A stretch of DNA of 48,327 nucleotides, from NCBI GenBank assembly GCA_035301285.1, contig DATGUN010000044.1, forward strand, positions 1-48,327, read 5' to 3'. Positions 35,275 to 43,746 of this stretch are shown here, one piece after another. The translations under genes were made by a program, and so were the position numbers. The notes beneath the pieces are model-generated. The model saw only the letters and a program-made list of their open reading frames with translations, was not told where the DNA came from and searched no databases. The stretch's first letter is position 1. Every line of letters begins with the position of its first letter. This DNA comes from DATGUN01 sp035301285. Lineage in GTDB: Bacteria > Bacillota > Bacilli > Bacillales > Amphibacillaceae.

Positions 35275-35505
35275 TTAAGCGATCTGTACTTTTTTCTCGG
35301 ATAAACATTTCGATAAGGTCACCGAAATCAAAAAACCAAGTACTGAATTCAGCCCGGTTTTTTTGATTAATATATAACGCTTTTTTCCATCCATCATGCC
35401 ATAAGCTTCAACGATAGTTGACTTAAGAACATCATTTAAACTGGATGGCATGACATCCTCTTTAAATTTATCGAGATTTAGTGTAAAATTAACTTGGGTC
35501 ATCAT
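35275..35505 (-). pseudogene. IS256-family transposase N-terminal relic
   Basis: The first 32 residues (MTQVNFTLNLDKFKEDVM, then SSLNDVLKSTIV) resemble the start of Bacillaceae IS256-type transposases (MTQ..F.L....LK..VM.S.L..V.KS.IV). The remainder to residue 76 does not match, and a full transposase would be about 400 residues. The gene is therefore truncated or fused to unrelated sequence. The start codon has GGAGGAATG upstream, as in intact copies. Confidence 0.45.
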
Positions 35506-35594
35506 TCATTCCTCCATTACAATTTTTTGTGGTGAAAACATTGTAGAGGAATGATGAGGCCCTTTTCTTTTTACACAATTATATGGATATAATC

Positions 35595-35849
35595 CTAATT
35601 AGGTACAAATACAACTTGTAATTAAATAACGATCGGAATACGCTACTAATTAGGTACAAATACAACTTGTGCTTAAATAATGACCGGATTCACCTACTAA
35701 TTAGGTACAATTCCAATTTGTAATTAAATAACGACCGGAATACGCTATTAATTAGGTACAATTCCAACTTATAATTAAATAATGACCGGATTCACCTACT
35801 AATTAGGTACAATTACAATTTGTAATTAAATAACGATCGGATTCCACTA
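35595..35849. repeat. Five tandem 51-bp repeats with two alternating subtypes
   Basis: Units begin at 35595, 35646, 35697, 35748 and 35799; each starts (C/T)TAATTAGGTACAA and ends ACCGGA or ATCGGA plus about eight bases. Units 1, 3 and 5 share AATAACGA(T/C)CGGA; units 2 and 4 share AATAATGACCGGATTCACC, so the higher-order period is 102 bp. Every unit carries TACAA with a nearby TTGTA or close variant as an internal inverted repeat. Stops occur in all plus frames, so it is non-coding. There are no spacers, so it is not CRISPR. A partial sixth copy (GATACAAATT) follows. Confidence 0.85.
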
Positions 35850-36122
35850 AGATACAAATTCGTTATTGATTCTGCAATGAACTCTCACGCTCTTCCTTGT
35901 TAGTCCACTCAAAATTGATTACTAGAAGTATATGAAATGGCTTATTCTTGAATGCTTAACATTATTTTTTCAGTCGATATATTTTAAGAGTTCATACAAG
36001 ACGCGATTTGAAATTCATAAACAATATGAAAAGCCCTTCATGACCTTATTAAAAACCCAATCAAGACAGACCCTCTTAAACGATCAATTCAATATTTCTC
36101 GAAAAAGACATACTTTTTAGTA
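35850..36122. other. Intergenic stretch without supported gene
   Basis: AT-rich sequence between the tandem repeats and the DeoR-type operator. A 62-codon plus frame at 35932-36120 has no ribosome site and no recognisable similarity, so I do not call it. Confidence 0.5.
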
Positions 36123-36151
36123 TTGACAAATAAAATGATTAATCTTAAAAT
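36123..36151 (+). promoter_or_regulatory. Strong SigA promoter of the TarJ-like/ABC operon
   Basis: TTGACA (36123-36128), 17-base spacer, TAAAAT (36146-36151). It is followed at once by a direct-repeat operator. Confidence 0.65.
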
Positions 36152-36180
36152 AAACACAAATGAACATAAATGAACATTTT
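36152..36180 (+). promoter_or_regulatory. 10-bp-period direct-repeat operator, copy 1 (probable DeoR target)
   Basis: AAATGAACAT occurs twice in perfect tandem (36158-36167, 36168-36177), preceded by a weaker AAACACA repeat in the same 10-bp phase. Such direct repeats are typical for DeoR-family repressors, and a DeoR gene ends this operon. It covers the expected transcription start. Confidence 0.6.
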
Positions 36181-36193
36181 CAAGGAGTGGTAT

Positions 36194-36235
36194 ATGCGAT
36201 TTCAAAATAATATCAAATCGTTTCTTCTGAAATAG
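36194..36235 (+). other. 13-codon leader-like ORF or decayed gene start
   Basis: CAAGGAGTGG (36181-36190) is followed by ATG and a 13-residue frame MRFQNNIKSFLLK ending in TAG. The same ribosome site and a similar CAAAAT..AATAT start recur at the TarJ-like gene 270 bases downstream. It is therefore either a small leader peptide or the remains of a duplicated 5' region. Confidence 0.4.
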
Positions 36236-36396
36236 TTCCTTCATGGTAACCGGTGTATCAGATTCAATTCAGTTTTAAGATCAATAGCTTTGTCTCACGT
36301 AGGACTCTTGGTTTTGTGATACAGGGATGGCTTTTGACTCACACGAAATACAATCAAGCACACTTTCAACAGATTACATTATACCCCTTTATCCAC

Positions 36397-36445
36397 TTGA
36401 CTTTCGGAAATCCCTGAAATAAACATATATGAACATTTATAAGCA
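36397..36445 (+). promoter_or_regulatory. Second promoter-like element with operator copy 2
   Basis: TTGACT (36397-36402), 17-base spacer, weak TAAACA at 36420, overlapping TAAACATATA-TGAACATTTA-TAAGCAC, the same 10-bp-period motif as at 36152. It lies directly before the TarJ-like gene's ribosome site. Confidence 0.5.
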
Positions 36446-36463
36446 CCCACAAGGAGTGGAGTT

Positions 36464-37558
36464 ATGCAAAATGAGAATATTGTAAGATCCAAATCTTATC
36501 GATTGACCTCTCCTGGAAAATTCAAGGAAGTGCCGCTTCAACATACAGTGAACAGCAATCAAGTTGTTGTACGGCCAGTTATGGCGAGTATATGCCATGC
36601 CGATGTTCGCTATTACACTGGACAACGTAGAAAAGAGGCTTTGAATAAGAAACTTCCGATGGCTTTGTTTCACGAAGGAATTGGTTTAGTGGTAACGCCA
36701 GACCATTCATCGTTTGATGAGGGGGAACGCGTCGTTATTGTCCCCAATATTCCTGCAAGACGTCTGGAGCAAAATGTAACTGCTAATCATCGCCAACCTA
36801 ATGAAAAGCGGTATATCATGGATAATTATTTATCAGACAGCTTTTTTTTGGGAAGTGGTTACGATGGAATCGGCCAACAATATATGGTCCTTCCTGAGGA
36901 AAATGTCGTTTCCGTTCCAACCAATATTCCTGATGAAATAGCCGTTCTGGCTGAGCTCACTTCCGTATCACTTCATGCTGCACGTAATGTAAGCGATTTC
37001 CTTGATCAAGGTAAAATAGCTGTATTTGGCGATGGACCCGTTGGCTATTTGACTGCCGCGACATTACATCACATATACGGAGTACAGAAGGATAACCTGA
37101 TCGTATTTGGAACAACCGTTGAGAGATTGGCTCATTTTGATTTTGCAACAACCTATTTTGTACAAAACTTTGATTTCCAAAAGGAGGAAGATATTATAGC
37201 CGTATTTGAATGTACTGGTGGAACATTCAGCAAAAATGCGATCAATCAAGCCATTGACTTAATTGAACCCCAAGGTAAAATCATGCTGATGGGTGTATCT
37301 GAAGAATATGTCCCTCTGAATACAAGAGACATTCTCGAGAAGGGCTTGCAGGTTTATGGCAGTTCCAGAAGTACGGAAAAAGAATTTAAAACACTGATGG
37401 AAGCTTTTCAAAACAAAGCATTTCAACAATCTTTGGAGAAGCTAATTCCAGAAGAAAATGACATCATCAAAAATGCAGATGATTTGGAGAAAGCGATGGA
37501 TGACACGATTAAAAACAAGAGATGGCAAAAGACTTTTTTGTCCTTTGAATGGGATTGA
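36464..37558 (+). CDS. TarJ-like zinc-type polyol-phosphate dehydrogenase (MDR family)
   Basis: 364 residues. The sequence closely follows TarJ (ribulose-5-phosphate reductase): ASICHADVRYYTGQR (Cys44), LFHEGIG (His70, Glu71), GSGYDGIGQQYMVLPEE, Glu164, NAD(P) loop FGDGPVGYLTA at 188-198, FECTGG and GKIMLMGVSEEYVPLNTRDILEKGL. TarJ interconverts ribulose-5-phosphate and ribitol-5-phosphate with NADPH for wall teichoic acid. Here no tarI or tarK neighbour exists; instead an importer and DeoR repressor follow, so a catabolic role on ribitol-phosphate or a related polyol-phosphate is more likely. The ATG has AAGGAGTGG upstream. Confidence 0.82.
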   Translation: MQNENIVRSKSYRLTSPGKFKEVPLQHTVNSNQVVVRPVMASICHADVRYYTGQRRKEALNKKLPMALFHEGIGLVVTPDHSSFDEGERVVIVPNIPARRLEQNVTANHRQPNEKRYIMDNYLSDSFFLGSGYDGIGQQYMVLPEENVVSVPTNIPDEIAVLAELTSVSLHAARNVSDFLDQGKIAVFGDGPVGYLTAATLHHIYGVQKDNLIVFGTTVERLAHFDFATTYFVQNFDFQKEEDIIAVFECTGGTFSKNAINQAIDLIEPQGKIMLMGVSEEYVPLNTRDILEKGLQVYGSSRSTEKEFKTLMEAFQNKAFQQSLEKLIPEENDIIKNADDLEKAMDDTIKNKRWQKTFLSFEWD

Positions 37559-37710
37559 TTCGTTTAAATCGTTTGTCCATGTTAACGATCAAACCGACCC
37601 AGACACGATGACATTCGGAACATCTGCATGACCTAGGTTCTATAGAACGGGAACACACACAGATTGAAATCTTTCTTTATTTATATGGTTAACATAAGGA
37701 GGAATTTAAG

Positions 37711-38766
37711 TTGAAAAAAATTATGATGTTGATTCCAATGATTTGCGTGTTATTTTTAGTCGCTTGTGGGGGGAATGACTCATCCGGCGGTGATGGATCG
37801 TACGATAAATTGACACTATATACCCCGATGCCCGAAGAAAATGCTGAAGCCTATCTCAAAAAGTTTGAAGAAGATACCGGAATCAAAGTGAATTACACCC
37901 GTCTAAGTACAGGCGAAATCCTATCGAAACTTCAAGCTGAGGATGGCAAAAGTGATGCAAGCATATGGTTTGCCGGGCCGTCTGATAGTTTCATCGAAGC
38001 AGATGAAGATGGTTATCTGGAAGAATATGACCCTGATAATCTAGAAAACCTTGATGAAATAGATGATAACGCGAAAGCAGAAGATGCCAATTGGCTGCCT
38101 ATCTATCAAGGTCCCATCGCCTTTGTCTCCAACGAGGAATGGCTAGAAGAAAATGATGTTGAAGCACCGACAAGCTGGGAAGATCTGTTGGAGCCAGAAT
38201 TTGAAAACAATATTATGTTAGCGCACCCAGGTGCTTCTGGAACAGGCTATCAGTTTGTTTCGACGCTTGTTCAAACAATGGGAGAAGATGAAGCTTTCGA
38301 TTATTTAAAGGACTTCGATAAAAACGTCAAGCAGTGGACAAAGGGAGGTTCTGCCAACGCACAATTTATCGGTATAGGGGAAGTTGGTACAGGGCTGGCT
38401 TTCGCCCAAGATTTGCTGCCGCTTAAAGAAGAAGGCTATCCGCTTAAGATTACCTACCCTGATGACGGCGTGTCAGTGGCCATCGAGGGAGCCGCAAAAA
38501 TAAAAGGTGGACCAGATAAAGAAAAGGAAAATGCCAAAGAGTTCATGAAATGGATAAACAGTGAAGAAGGTCAAAATGTTTACGCAGATACTGGATTCTA
38601 CCATCTCCCTGTCATTCCTGATGCAAAAATACCGGAAGGCGCACCAGATTTGAGTGAATTGAATGTGGCCGATACGGATAACGTTTGGGCCAGTGAGCAC
38701 CGTGATGAAATTGTCGATCGATTCGAAAGCGAAATTGAATCAGAAGATGAAGCAAGTGACGACTAA
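37711..38766 (+). CDS. ABC transporter substrate-binding lipoprotein (AfuA/FbpA-like)
   Basis: 351 residues. Lipobox LVAC with the lipid Cys at residue 19, then an SBP_bac_1/6-type fold (LTLYTPMPEENAEAYLKKFEEDTGIKV, IWFAGPSDSFIEADEDGYLEEYD, VSVAIEGAAKIKGGPDKENAKEFM-like). The family includes ferric-ion binders and the sugar-phosphate binder AfuA. The iron-binding double Tyr near the C-terminus is not present (FYHLPVIPDAK instead), so the cargo is probably organic, such as a sugar- or polyol-phosphate. The start is TTG with AAGGAGGAA upstream. The C-terminus is strongly acidic. Confidence 0.85.
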   Translation: MKKIMMLIPMICVLFLVACGGNDSSGGDGSYDKLTLYTPMPEENAEAYLKKFEEDTGIKVNYTRLSTGEILSKLQAEDGKSDASIWFAGPSDSFIEADEDGYLEEYDPDNLENLDEIDDNAKAEDANWLPIYQGPIAFVSNEEWLEENDVEAPTSWEDLLEPEFENNIMLAHPGASGTGYQFVSTLVQTMGEDEAFDYLKDFDKNVKQWTKGGSANAQFIGIGEVGTGLAFAQDLLPLKEEGYPLKITYPDDGVSVAIEGAAKIKGGPDKEKENAKEFMKWINSEEGQNVYADTGFYHLPVIPDAKIPEGAPDLSELNVADTDNVWASEHRDEIVDRFESEIESEDEASDD

Positions 38767-38784
38767 CTGATTATGCAGGCTTGG

Positions 38785-38820
38785 GGCTTCACCTATATTT
38801 AAAATAAGTGAAGCCTTTTT
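38785..38820 (+). terminator. Intergenic terminator/attenuator after the binding-protein gene
   Basis: GGCTTCAC (38785-38792) pairs with GTGAAGCC (38808-38815), followed by TTTTT. It probably lowers expression of the permease and ATPase relative to the binding protein. Confidence 0.75.
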
Positions 38821-38895
38821 CCAAATAGACTTTCCTGCAATGTATGCCTTGAAATCTAAAAACGTATCATGATATTCAGACTGGGGGGATCATCA

Positions 38896-40569
38896 TTGTC
38901 TCATTCAACCACCACAAAAAAACCTTTAAAAAGTAAATTAAAAACCATCAAGGAGAATCCGTATTTATTTGGATTGATCCTTTTAGTGTTATTATCACTT
39001 TTTTTGTTTTCTGTCTATCCGATGTACAGTATTTTCAGAACAATTTTCGTTGGTGAAAGTGGATTGGATTTTCAAGCCATACATAAAATCCTTAACAAAC
39101 CCCGTATATTCAAAACGATACTGAACAGTTTCAAGTTGGGGATTTCAGCGGCTGTCATCAGTACTTTGATCGGATTTATTTTTGCCTATTCTGTAACGAG
39201 AACGAACATGTTCGGTAAGCGATTTTTCAATCTCATTGCGGTATTTCCTGTTGTCTCTCCCCCTTTTGTACTGGCACTTGCCATGATTCTTCTTTTCGGG
39301 AGTTCAGGATTGATTTCCAGAGAAGTGTTTGGATTGCAGAGTACAGATGTTTTTGGTTTTAAAAGCTTATTGATCATTCAAGCGATGTCCTTTTCTCCAA
39401 TCGCCTACCTCAATCTGAAAGGTGTACTTGAAACAATGGACGCTTCATTGGAGGATTCAGCTTTCAATCTGGGGGCTTCAAGGTGGAAGGTCTTTTATAC
39501 GGTCACTTTACCATTGGCGATGCCCGCTGTTTTCAGCTCATTGCTGTTGACATTCATCAAGTCGCTCGAAGACTTCGGCAATCCGATGATTATCGGAGGC
39601 GATTTCTCGGTTTTAGCAACTGAGGCCTATATGACGATTACTGGAAGAAATGATTTACAAACGGGGGCACTGCTAGCCGTTTCCATGTTACTGCCTGTGT
39701 TGACTGCCTATTTGGTACAAAGATATTGGGTCAATAAAAAATCATATACGACTGTAACCGGAAAAGGTTCTCAAGGGTCGACCATCATCAAAGAGAAAAA
39801 AGTCGTTTTGCCATTGTTCGTCATGTGTCTATTGATAACCGGAACCATCGTCTTGTTTTATGGAACCATTATTGTCGGGGCCTTTGTCGAAATATGGGGC
39901 GTTAATTACGCGTTATCCTTTAAGCATTTTCAATACGTTTTTGACACCGGACTGGATACCATTAAAGATACAGTTCTCATTGCTGTCATCGCTACGCCTT
40001 TAATGGTTATTCTCGGCATGATCATTTCGTTTTTAACAGTGCGGATAACATTTCCCGGGAAGAAACTTATAGAAATAAGTTCAATTTTACTATTTGCCGT
40101 TCCCGGAACCGTTGTTGGGATTGGGTATCTTTTGTCATTCAACAGTCCACCACTTGCGATCACAGGAACTGCAGCCATTCTGGTATTGGTGCTGACATTC
40201 CGGTATATGTCATTAGGTATTGAAGCCGGCACGAATGCTTTAATGCAGATTGACACATCACTGGAGGAAGCATCAAAATCCCTGAATGCAAATGGGTTCA
40301 CTACATTTTGGAAGGTCACGTTTCCTTTATTGAGGTCAGCACTTTTTTCCAGTGCCATATATGCTTTTACCCGAGCATTGACCTCAATCAGTGCCGTCAT
40401 ATTTTTAGTTTCGGCAAGCTGGAATCTGATGACCGTGTCCATTTTATCGGCTGTTGACTTTGGCAAACTTGGTGTAGCGGCAGCCTATTGTGTCATTTTA
40501 TTTATCATTATTCTTTTCGCATTCTCTATCTTGAATTTATTGTTAAAACAGAATGAGAGGTCGATGTAA
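38896..40569 (+). CDS. ABC transporter permease, fused double BPD domain (AfuB/FbpB-like)
   Basis: About 557 residues with twelve hydrophobic segments: two BPD_transp_1 domains in tandem, with EAA-type loops LEDSAFNLGASRWKVFYTVTLP and LEEASKSLNANGFTTFWKVTFP. This fused layout is typical for the Fbp/Afu branch. It forms the complete channel for the importer with the binding protein before and the ATPase after. I take TTG 38896, seven bases after GGGGGG; an ATG at 38869 precedes that site. The stop abuts the ATPase start without a gap. Confidence 0.87.
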   Translation: MSHSTTTKKPLKSKLKTIKENPYLFGLILLVLLSLFLFSVYPMYSIFRTIFVGESGLDFQAIHKILNKPRIFKTILNSFKLGISAAVISTLIGFIFAYSVTRTNMFGKRFFNLIAVFPVVSPPFVLALAMILLFGSSGLISREVFGLQSTDVFGFKSLLIIQAMSFSPIAYLNLKGVLETMDASLEDSAFNLGASRWKVFYTVTLPLAMPAVFSSLLLTFIKSLEDFGNPMIIGGDFSVLATEAYMTITGRNDLQTGALLAVSMLLPVLTAYLVQRYWVNKKSYTTVTGKGSQGSTIIKEKKVVLPLFVMCLLITGTIVLFYGTIIVGAFVEIWGVNYALSFKHFQYVFDTGLDTIKDTVLIAVIATPLMVILGMIISFLTVRITFPGKKLIEISSILLFAVPGTVVGIGYLLSFNSPPLAITGTAAILVLVLTFRYMSLGIEAGTNALMQIDTSLEEASKSLNANGFTTFWKVTFPLLRSALFSSAIYAFTRALTSISAVIFLVSASWNLMTVSILSAVDFGKLGVAAAYCVILFIIILFAFSILNLLLKQNERSM

Positions 40570-41676
40570 ATGAATTCCAAGCATACAGAATCCAAACATG
40601 TGAAGCTGAAGGTTGAAGACGTCGTGAAAGTATTCCCCTCACGGAATAAGAAGCATGATGTCTTTACCGCTGTCGATCATATATCCCTCGATTTTAAAGA
40701 AGGCGAATTAACAACATTATTAGGTCCTTCTGGATGTGGAAAAACAACGACATTACGTATGTTGGCAGGGTTTGAGTTTCCGACAAGCGGCAATGTGATA
40801 ATCGATGGCAACAATATTACAAATCAACCTCCCAATAAACGCGACATAGGTATGGTTTTTCAAAATTACGCTTTATTCCCGCACTTGAGCGTTTATGAAA
40901 ACGTATCGTACGGTCTTAAAATCAAAAAAGTGGATAAAGCGGAAATCAAGAAAAGGACTGACGACGTTCTATCGCTCATGGAACTAAAAGACTTGAAAGA
41001 TCGTAGCCCCTCCCAGATTTCAGGTGGACAGCAACAACGTGTTGCCATTGCAAGAGCGATCATCATTGAACCGAAAATATTGTTATTTGACGAACCCCTT
41101 TCCAACTTAGATAGTAAGCTTCGTCAACATATGCGTACAGAGATCCGAAATTTACAACAAAGGCTTGGTATAACAAGTATATATGTGACCCATGATCAGG
41201 AAGAAGCCATGGCTATTTCCGATCAGATCATTATATTAAATGAAGGGAAAGTCCAACAAAGAGGAACACCACAAGATATCTATTTAAATCCTGTCAATGA
41301 CTTTGTGGCAAACTTTATCGGTGATTCGGATATTTTGAAGGCTTCGGTCACCGACATAAGTGACGATTCCTTAACATTACAACTCGGGGAAACAACTTTT
41401 CATGTACAAAATGATCCAAAGCGTCCATTTCAAAAAGATGACATTGTGAATTGCGCCATGAAACCGGAGTTTTGGTCCATTTCCGATGAAGGAGACTTCA
41501 CAGCGGAAATCGTCCAATCTACATTCTTAGGTTCTCATATGGAATATTTAGTACAGATTGGACAACAATCATTTAAGTTTTTTGATTACTTCCATTTTGA
41601 AAATGGCCAAAAAGAAGTCGGTACGAAAGTGCCATTAAAACTGAGGAATGACCTTGTTAAAGTTCTAGATAATTGA
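40570..41676 (+). CDS. ABC transporter ATP-binding protein (FbpC/PotA-like, TOBE)
   Basis: 368 residues: Walker A GPSGCGKTTT near 54-63, Q-loop VFQNYALFPH, signature ISGGQQQRVAIARA, Walker B ILLFDEPLSNLD, H-loop VTHDQEEA, then a TOBE domain (about 290-365) as in Fbp/Afu/Pot ATPases. It energises the importer. The start follows the permease stop directly, with GAGAGGTCG upstream. About 55 bases separate it from the DeoR regulator that closes the operon. Confidence 0.9.
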   Translation: MNSKHTESKHVKLKVEDVVKVFPSRNKKHDVFTAVDHISLDFKEGELTTLLGPSGCGKTTTLRMLAGFEFPTSGNVIIDGNNITNQPPNKRDIGMVFQNYALFPHLSVYENVSYGLKIKKVDKAEIKKRTDDVLSLMELKDLKDRSPSQISGGQQQRVAIARAIIIEPKILLFDEPLSNLDSKLRQHMRTEIRNLQQRLGITSIYVTHDQEEAMAISDQIIILNEGKVQQRGTPQDIYLNPVNDFVANFIGDSDILKASVTDISDDSLTLQLGETTFHVQNDPKRPFQKDDIVNCAMKPEFWSISDEGDFTAEIVQSTFLGSHMEYLVQIGQQSFKFFDYFHFENGQKEVGTKVPLKLRNDLVKVLDN

Positions 41677-41731
41677 ACAGAAAGGTAGTAGGTAACATTA
41701 TAACAAACTTAAAAAAGTAAATTGAGAGCTG

Positions 41732-42499
41732 ATGTCAATGCTTCCATTGGAAAGACAAGAAAAACTATTGGAATTCCTGAAACAAAACCGTGCTTCTACT
41801 GTATCAGATCTTGCTTCACTCTTTAATGTTCATGAGGCAACCATTCGACGCGATCTTATTAAATTGCATAAAAAAAGCTTGATAACACGAACGCATGGTG
41901 GAGCCATTCTTGAAAAAGAAGTTCATTTCGAACTCCCTTTTCGAGAAAGAGAGTCTATGCAATATGAAGAAAAACGAAAAATCGGAATGAAAGCTGCACA
42001 ACTGATAGAAGATGGTGACAATATCATTCTTGATTCAGGCACAACAACATTGCACATCGCAAAAGCCATTGCAGATAAGAAAAATTTAACCGTCATCACG
42101 AATGATATCAACATTGCGGCAACGTTGCGTTTTTCCGATTCCATCAAAGTGATTGTGACGGGTGGTATTCTTTTTCCAGAAAGTTACATGCTGAATGGGC
42201 TGATCACCGACGAGACGTTGAGTTCAATGAACATACAAAAGTCATTTATTGGAACCCCCGCCCTCCATCACGAAAGGGGACTGACTCATTTTGATGAATA
42301 CCTTGTATCGGCAAAAAAGAAGATGATTCTCGCCGCAAAACAGATCATTATCGTGGCAGACCATACAAAACTTGACCGTGTTTCCCTTCATACTGTTGCC
42401 GGTTTAAATAAAATAGACGATCTTGTGATTGGACGGGAGATTGAAGAAACGGACTTAAAAAAATGGATAAATGCTGGTGTTCAAGTACATCTTGCATAA
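41732..42499 (+). CDS. DeoR-family transcriptional regulator
   Basis: 255 residues: HTH_DeoR at about 5-60 (TVSDLASLFNVHEATIRRDLIKLHKK, then RTHGGAI), followed by the DeoRC sensor domain with ILDSGTTTLHIAKAI and VTNDINIA. DeoR-family repressors respond to phosphorylated sugars, which fits a sugar- or polyol-phosphate operon. The 10-bp-period repeats at 36152 and 36420 are its probable operators. The start may be ATG 41732 or the second in-frame ATG at 41738; GAGAG lies upstream of both. Confidence 0.88.
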   Translation: MSMLPLERQEKLLEFLKQNRASTVSDLASLFNVHEATIRRDLIKLHKKSLITRTHGGAILEKEVHFELPFRERESMQYEEKRKIGMKAAQLIEDGDNIILDSGTTTLHIAKAIADKKNLTVITNDINIAATLRFSDSIKVIVTGGILFPESYMLNGLITDETLSSMNIQKSFIGTPALHHERGLTHFDEYLVSAKKKMILAAKQIIIVADHTKLDRVSLHTVAGLNKIDDLVIGREIEETDLKKWINAGVQVHLA

Positions 42500-42525
42500 T
42501 GGTCAGGCTTAAATCTTCATTCAGC

Positions 42526-42580
42526 GGATAAGCAAGTATACACAACCCACACATCGGGTTCATACTTGCTTATCCTATTT
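42526..42580. terminator. Bidirectional terminator between DeoR and GDPD genes
   Basis: GGATAAGCAAGTAT (42526-42539) and ATACTTGCTTATCC (42562-42575) are exact 14-bp inverted repeats with an inner AACCC/GGGTT stem, followed by TATTTATC. It lies between convergent genes. Confidence 0.75.
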
Positions 42581-42672
42581 ATCTACTTCCATTCAGACCG
42601 TACATTCATTCGTTCGTTTCACTTCAGCACAGTCAGATTCATGGTTTCCCTTTATGGCAATAGAGGCGTTAG

Positions 42673-43746
42673 TCATTTCCATTCATTGATAACCTTATTT
42701 GCATTAACATCCAACATGTCATATACCGGTTCGGAAATGAATTCCTCACTTTTTTGATGCATGATTAAATCTTTAAACCCATTCATATGCTTCACGACTT
42801 TGTTTCCTTCTTCCTGTTTTTCAAAATGGTTAACAGAAGCTAAATGAAGTCCAAGAGCATGTGCTGCTTCCTGATCTTCGATTACACCATCTTCTTGTAA
42901 TTTACTCACACTGGTTTCCAACTCATCCGCCCCACCAGGTACAACGACATCCGTTTCCATTATCCGTGGTTCCAGATTTACGGCTTCAGTATATAAATCG
43001 GCCGAGTTCACCTGATAGACATGTAGTTTCAAGTCAGCCTCGTCAATTTTTTCAGCGGACGCTTCATCAATATTATTGATAGACGTTGTATAAATCTTAT
43101 GATCATATTTCTCCAATTCTTCTATATCTTCTTCCACATTTTCAGAAGCATTACCGAGAAACGTGACAGTTGCCTCTGGATACCATTCATTAAATTGATC
43201 ACGAATAGCCTCGTCGCTCAACACAAAGAATGCACAATCCAGCACATCAGCATCCTTGGCTTCATCCATAACGTCATCAACAAATTCTTCATCATCCCAA
43301 TCGCCTTTCGAGCCATCAAAGTTGACACCGACACCATATTCATGTGCAGCTTCTAATGCTTCGGTCAATGTCGGTACTTTATACTCCGTTACCGTCCCGT
43401 CATCCGTTACCATGGAATAACTTTGGATCTCTTCTAATGTCAGATCTTTTATTTCACCTGAACCGGTTGTGGTACGATCGATATTTGAATCATGCATCAA
43501 TACATAATGACCATCTTTTGTTGTCTGAATATCAATTTCAACAAATCCATAACCTAATAATCCAGCCCATTTGATGGCCTCGCTCGAATTTTCCGGAGCA
43601 ACTACATGTGCCCCGCGATGAGCACTCAATTCCGATTCATTATTTTGTAAGCATTGATCATCGGAGGATGCAAACACATGACTTCCAAATGTAAAAGAGA
43701 TTGAAAATATACAAAGAACCATAAGTGACAGAATTTTTTTCTTCAT
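42673..43746 (-). CDS. Exported glycerophosphodiester phosphodiesterase
   Basis: 357 residues. A Sec signal peptide ends HVFA|SS (cleavage after about residue 26). The GDPD domain shows HRG (43-45), PENSSEAI, FVEIDIQTTKDGHYVLMHDSNIDRTTTGSG, and VPTLTEAL. It hydrolyses glycerophosphodiesters to glycerol-phosphate and an alcohol, from lipid or teichoic acid sources outside the cell. The usual EIK segment is replaced by NFDGSKGDW, so one active-site position is divergent. ATG 43746 has GAGGTG upstream; the frame is open to 43839 without a ribosome site. Confidence 0.87.
   Translation of the reverse strand: MKKKILSLMVLCIFSISFTFGSHVFASSDDQCLQNNESELSAHRGAHVVAPENSSEAIKWAGLLGYGFVEIDIQTTKDGHYVLMHDSNIDRTTTGSGEIKDLTLEEIQSYSMVTDDGTVTEYKVPTLTEALEAAHEYGVGVNFDGSKGDWDDEEFVDDVMDEAKDADVLDCAFFVLSDEAIRDQFNEWYPEATVTFLGNASENVEEDIEELEKYDHKIYTTSINNIDEASAEKIDEADLKLHVYQVNSADLYTEAVNLEPRIMETDVVVPGGADELETSVSKLQEDGVIEDQEAAHALGLHLASVNHFEKQEEGNKVVKHMNGFKDLIMHQKSEEFISEPVYDMLDVNANKVINEWK

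Noticed and set aside
35595..35849. CRISPR-like array
   Set aside because: The units are contiguous 51-bp repeats with no unique spacers, and no cas gene is present.
35932..36120. 62-codon plus-strand ORF
   Set aside because: No ribosome site, no recognisable similarity, and low-complexity AT-rich composition.
36464..37558. Wall teichoic acid biosynthesis tarJ proper
   Set aside because: No tarI, tarK or tarL neighbours; operon context with importer and DeoR favours catabolism.
37711..41676. Ferric-iron ABC transporter
   Set aside because: The family name suggests iron, but the binding protein lacks the C-terminal Tyr pair, and the TarJ-like and DeoR neighbours point to a sugar- or polyol-phosphate.
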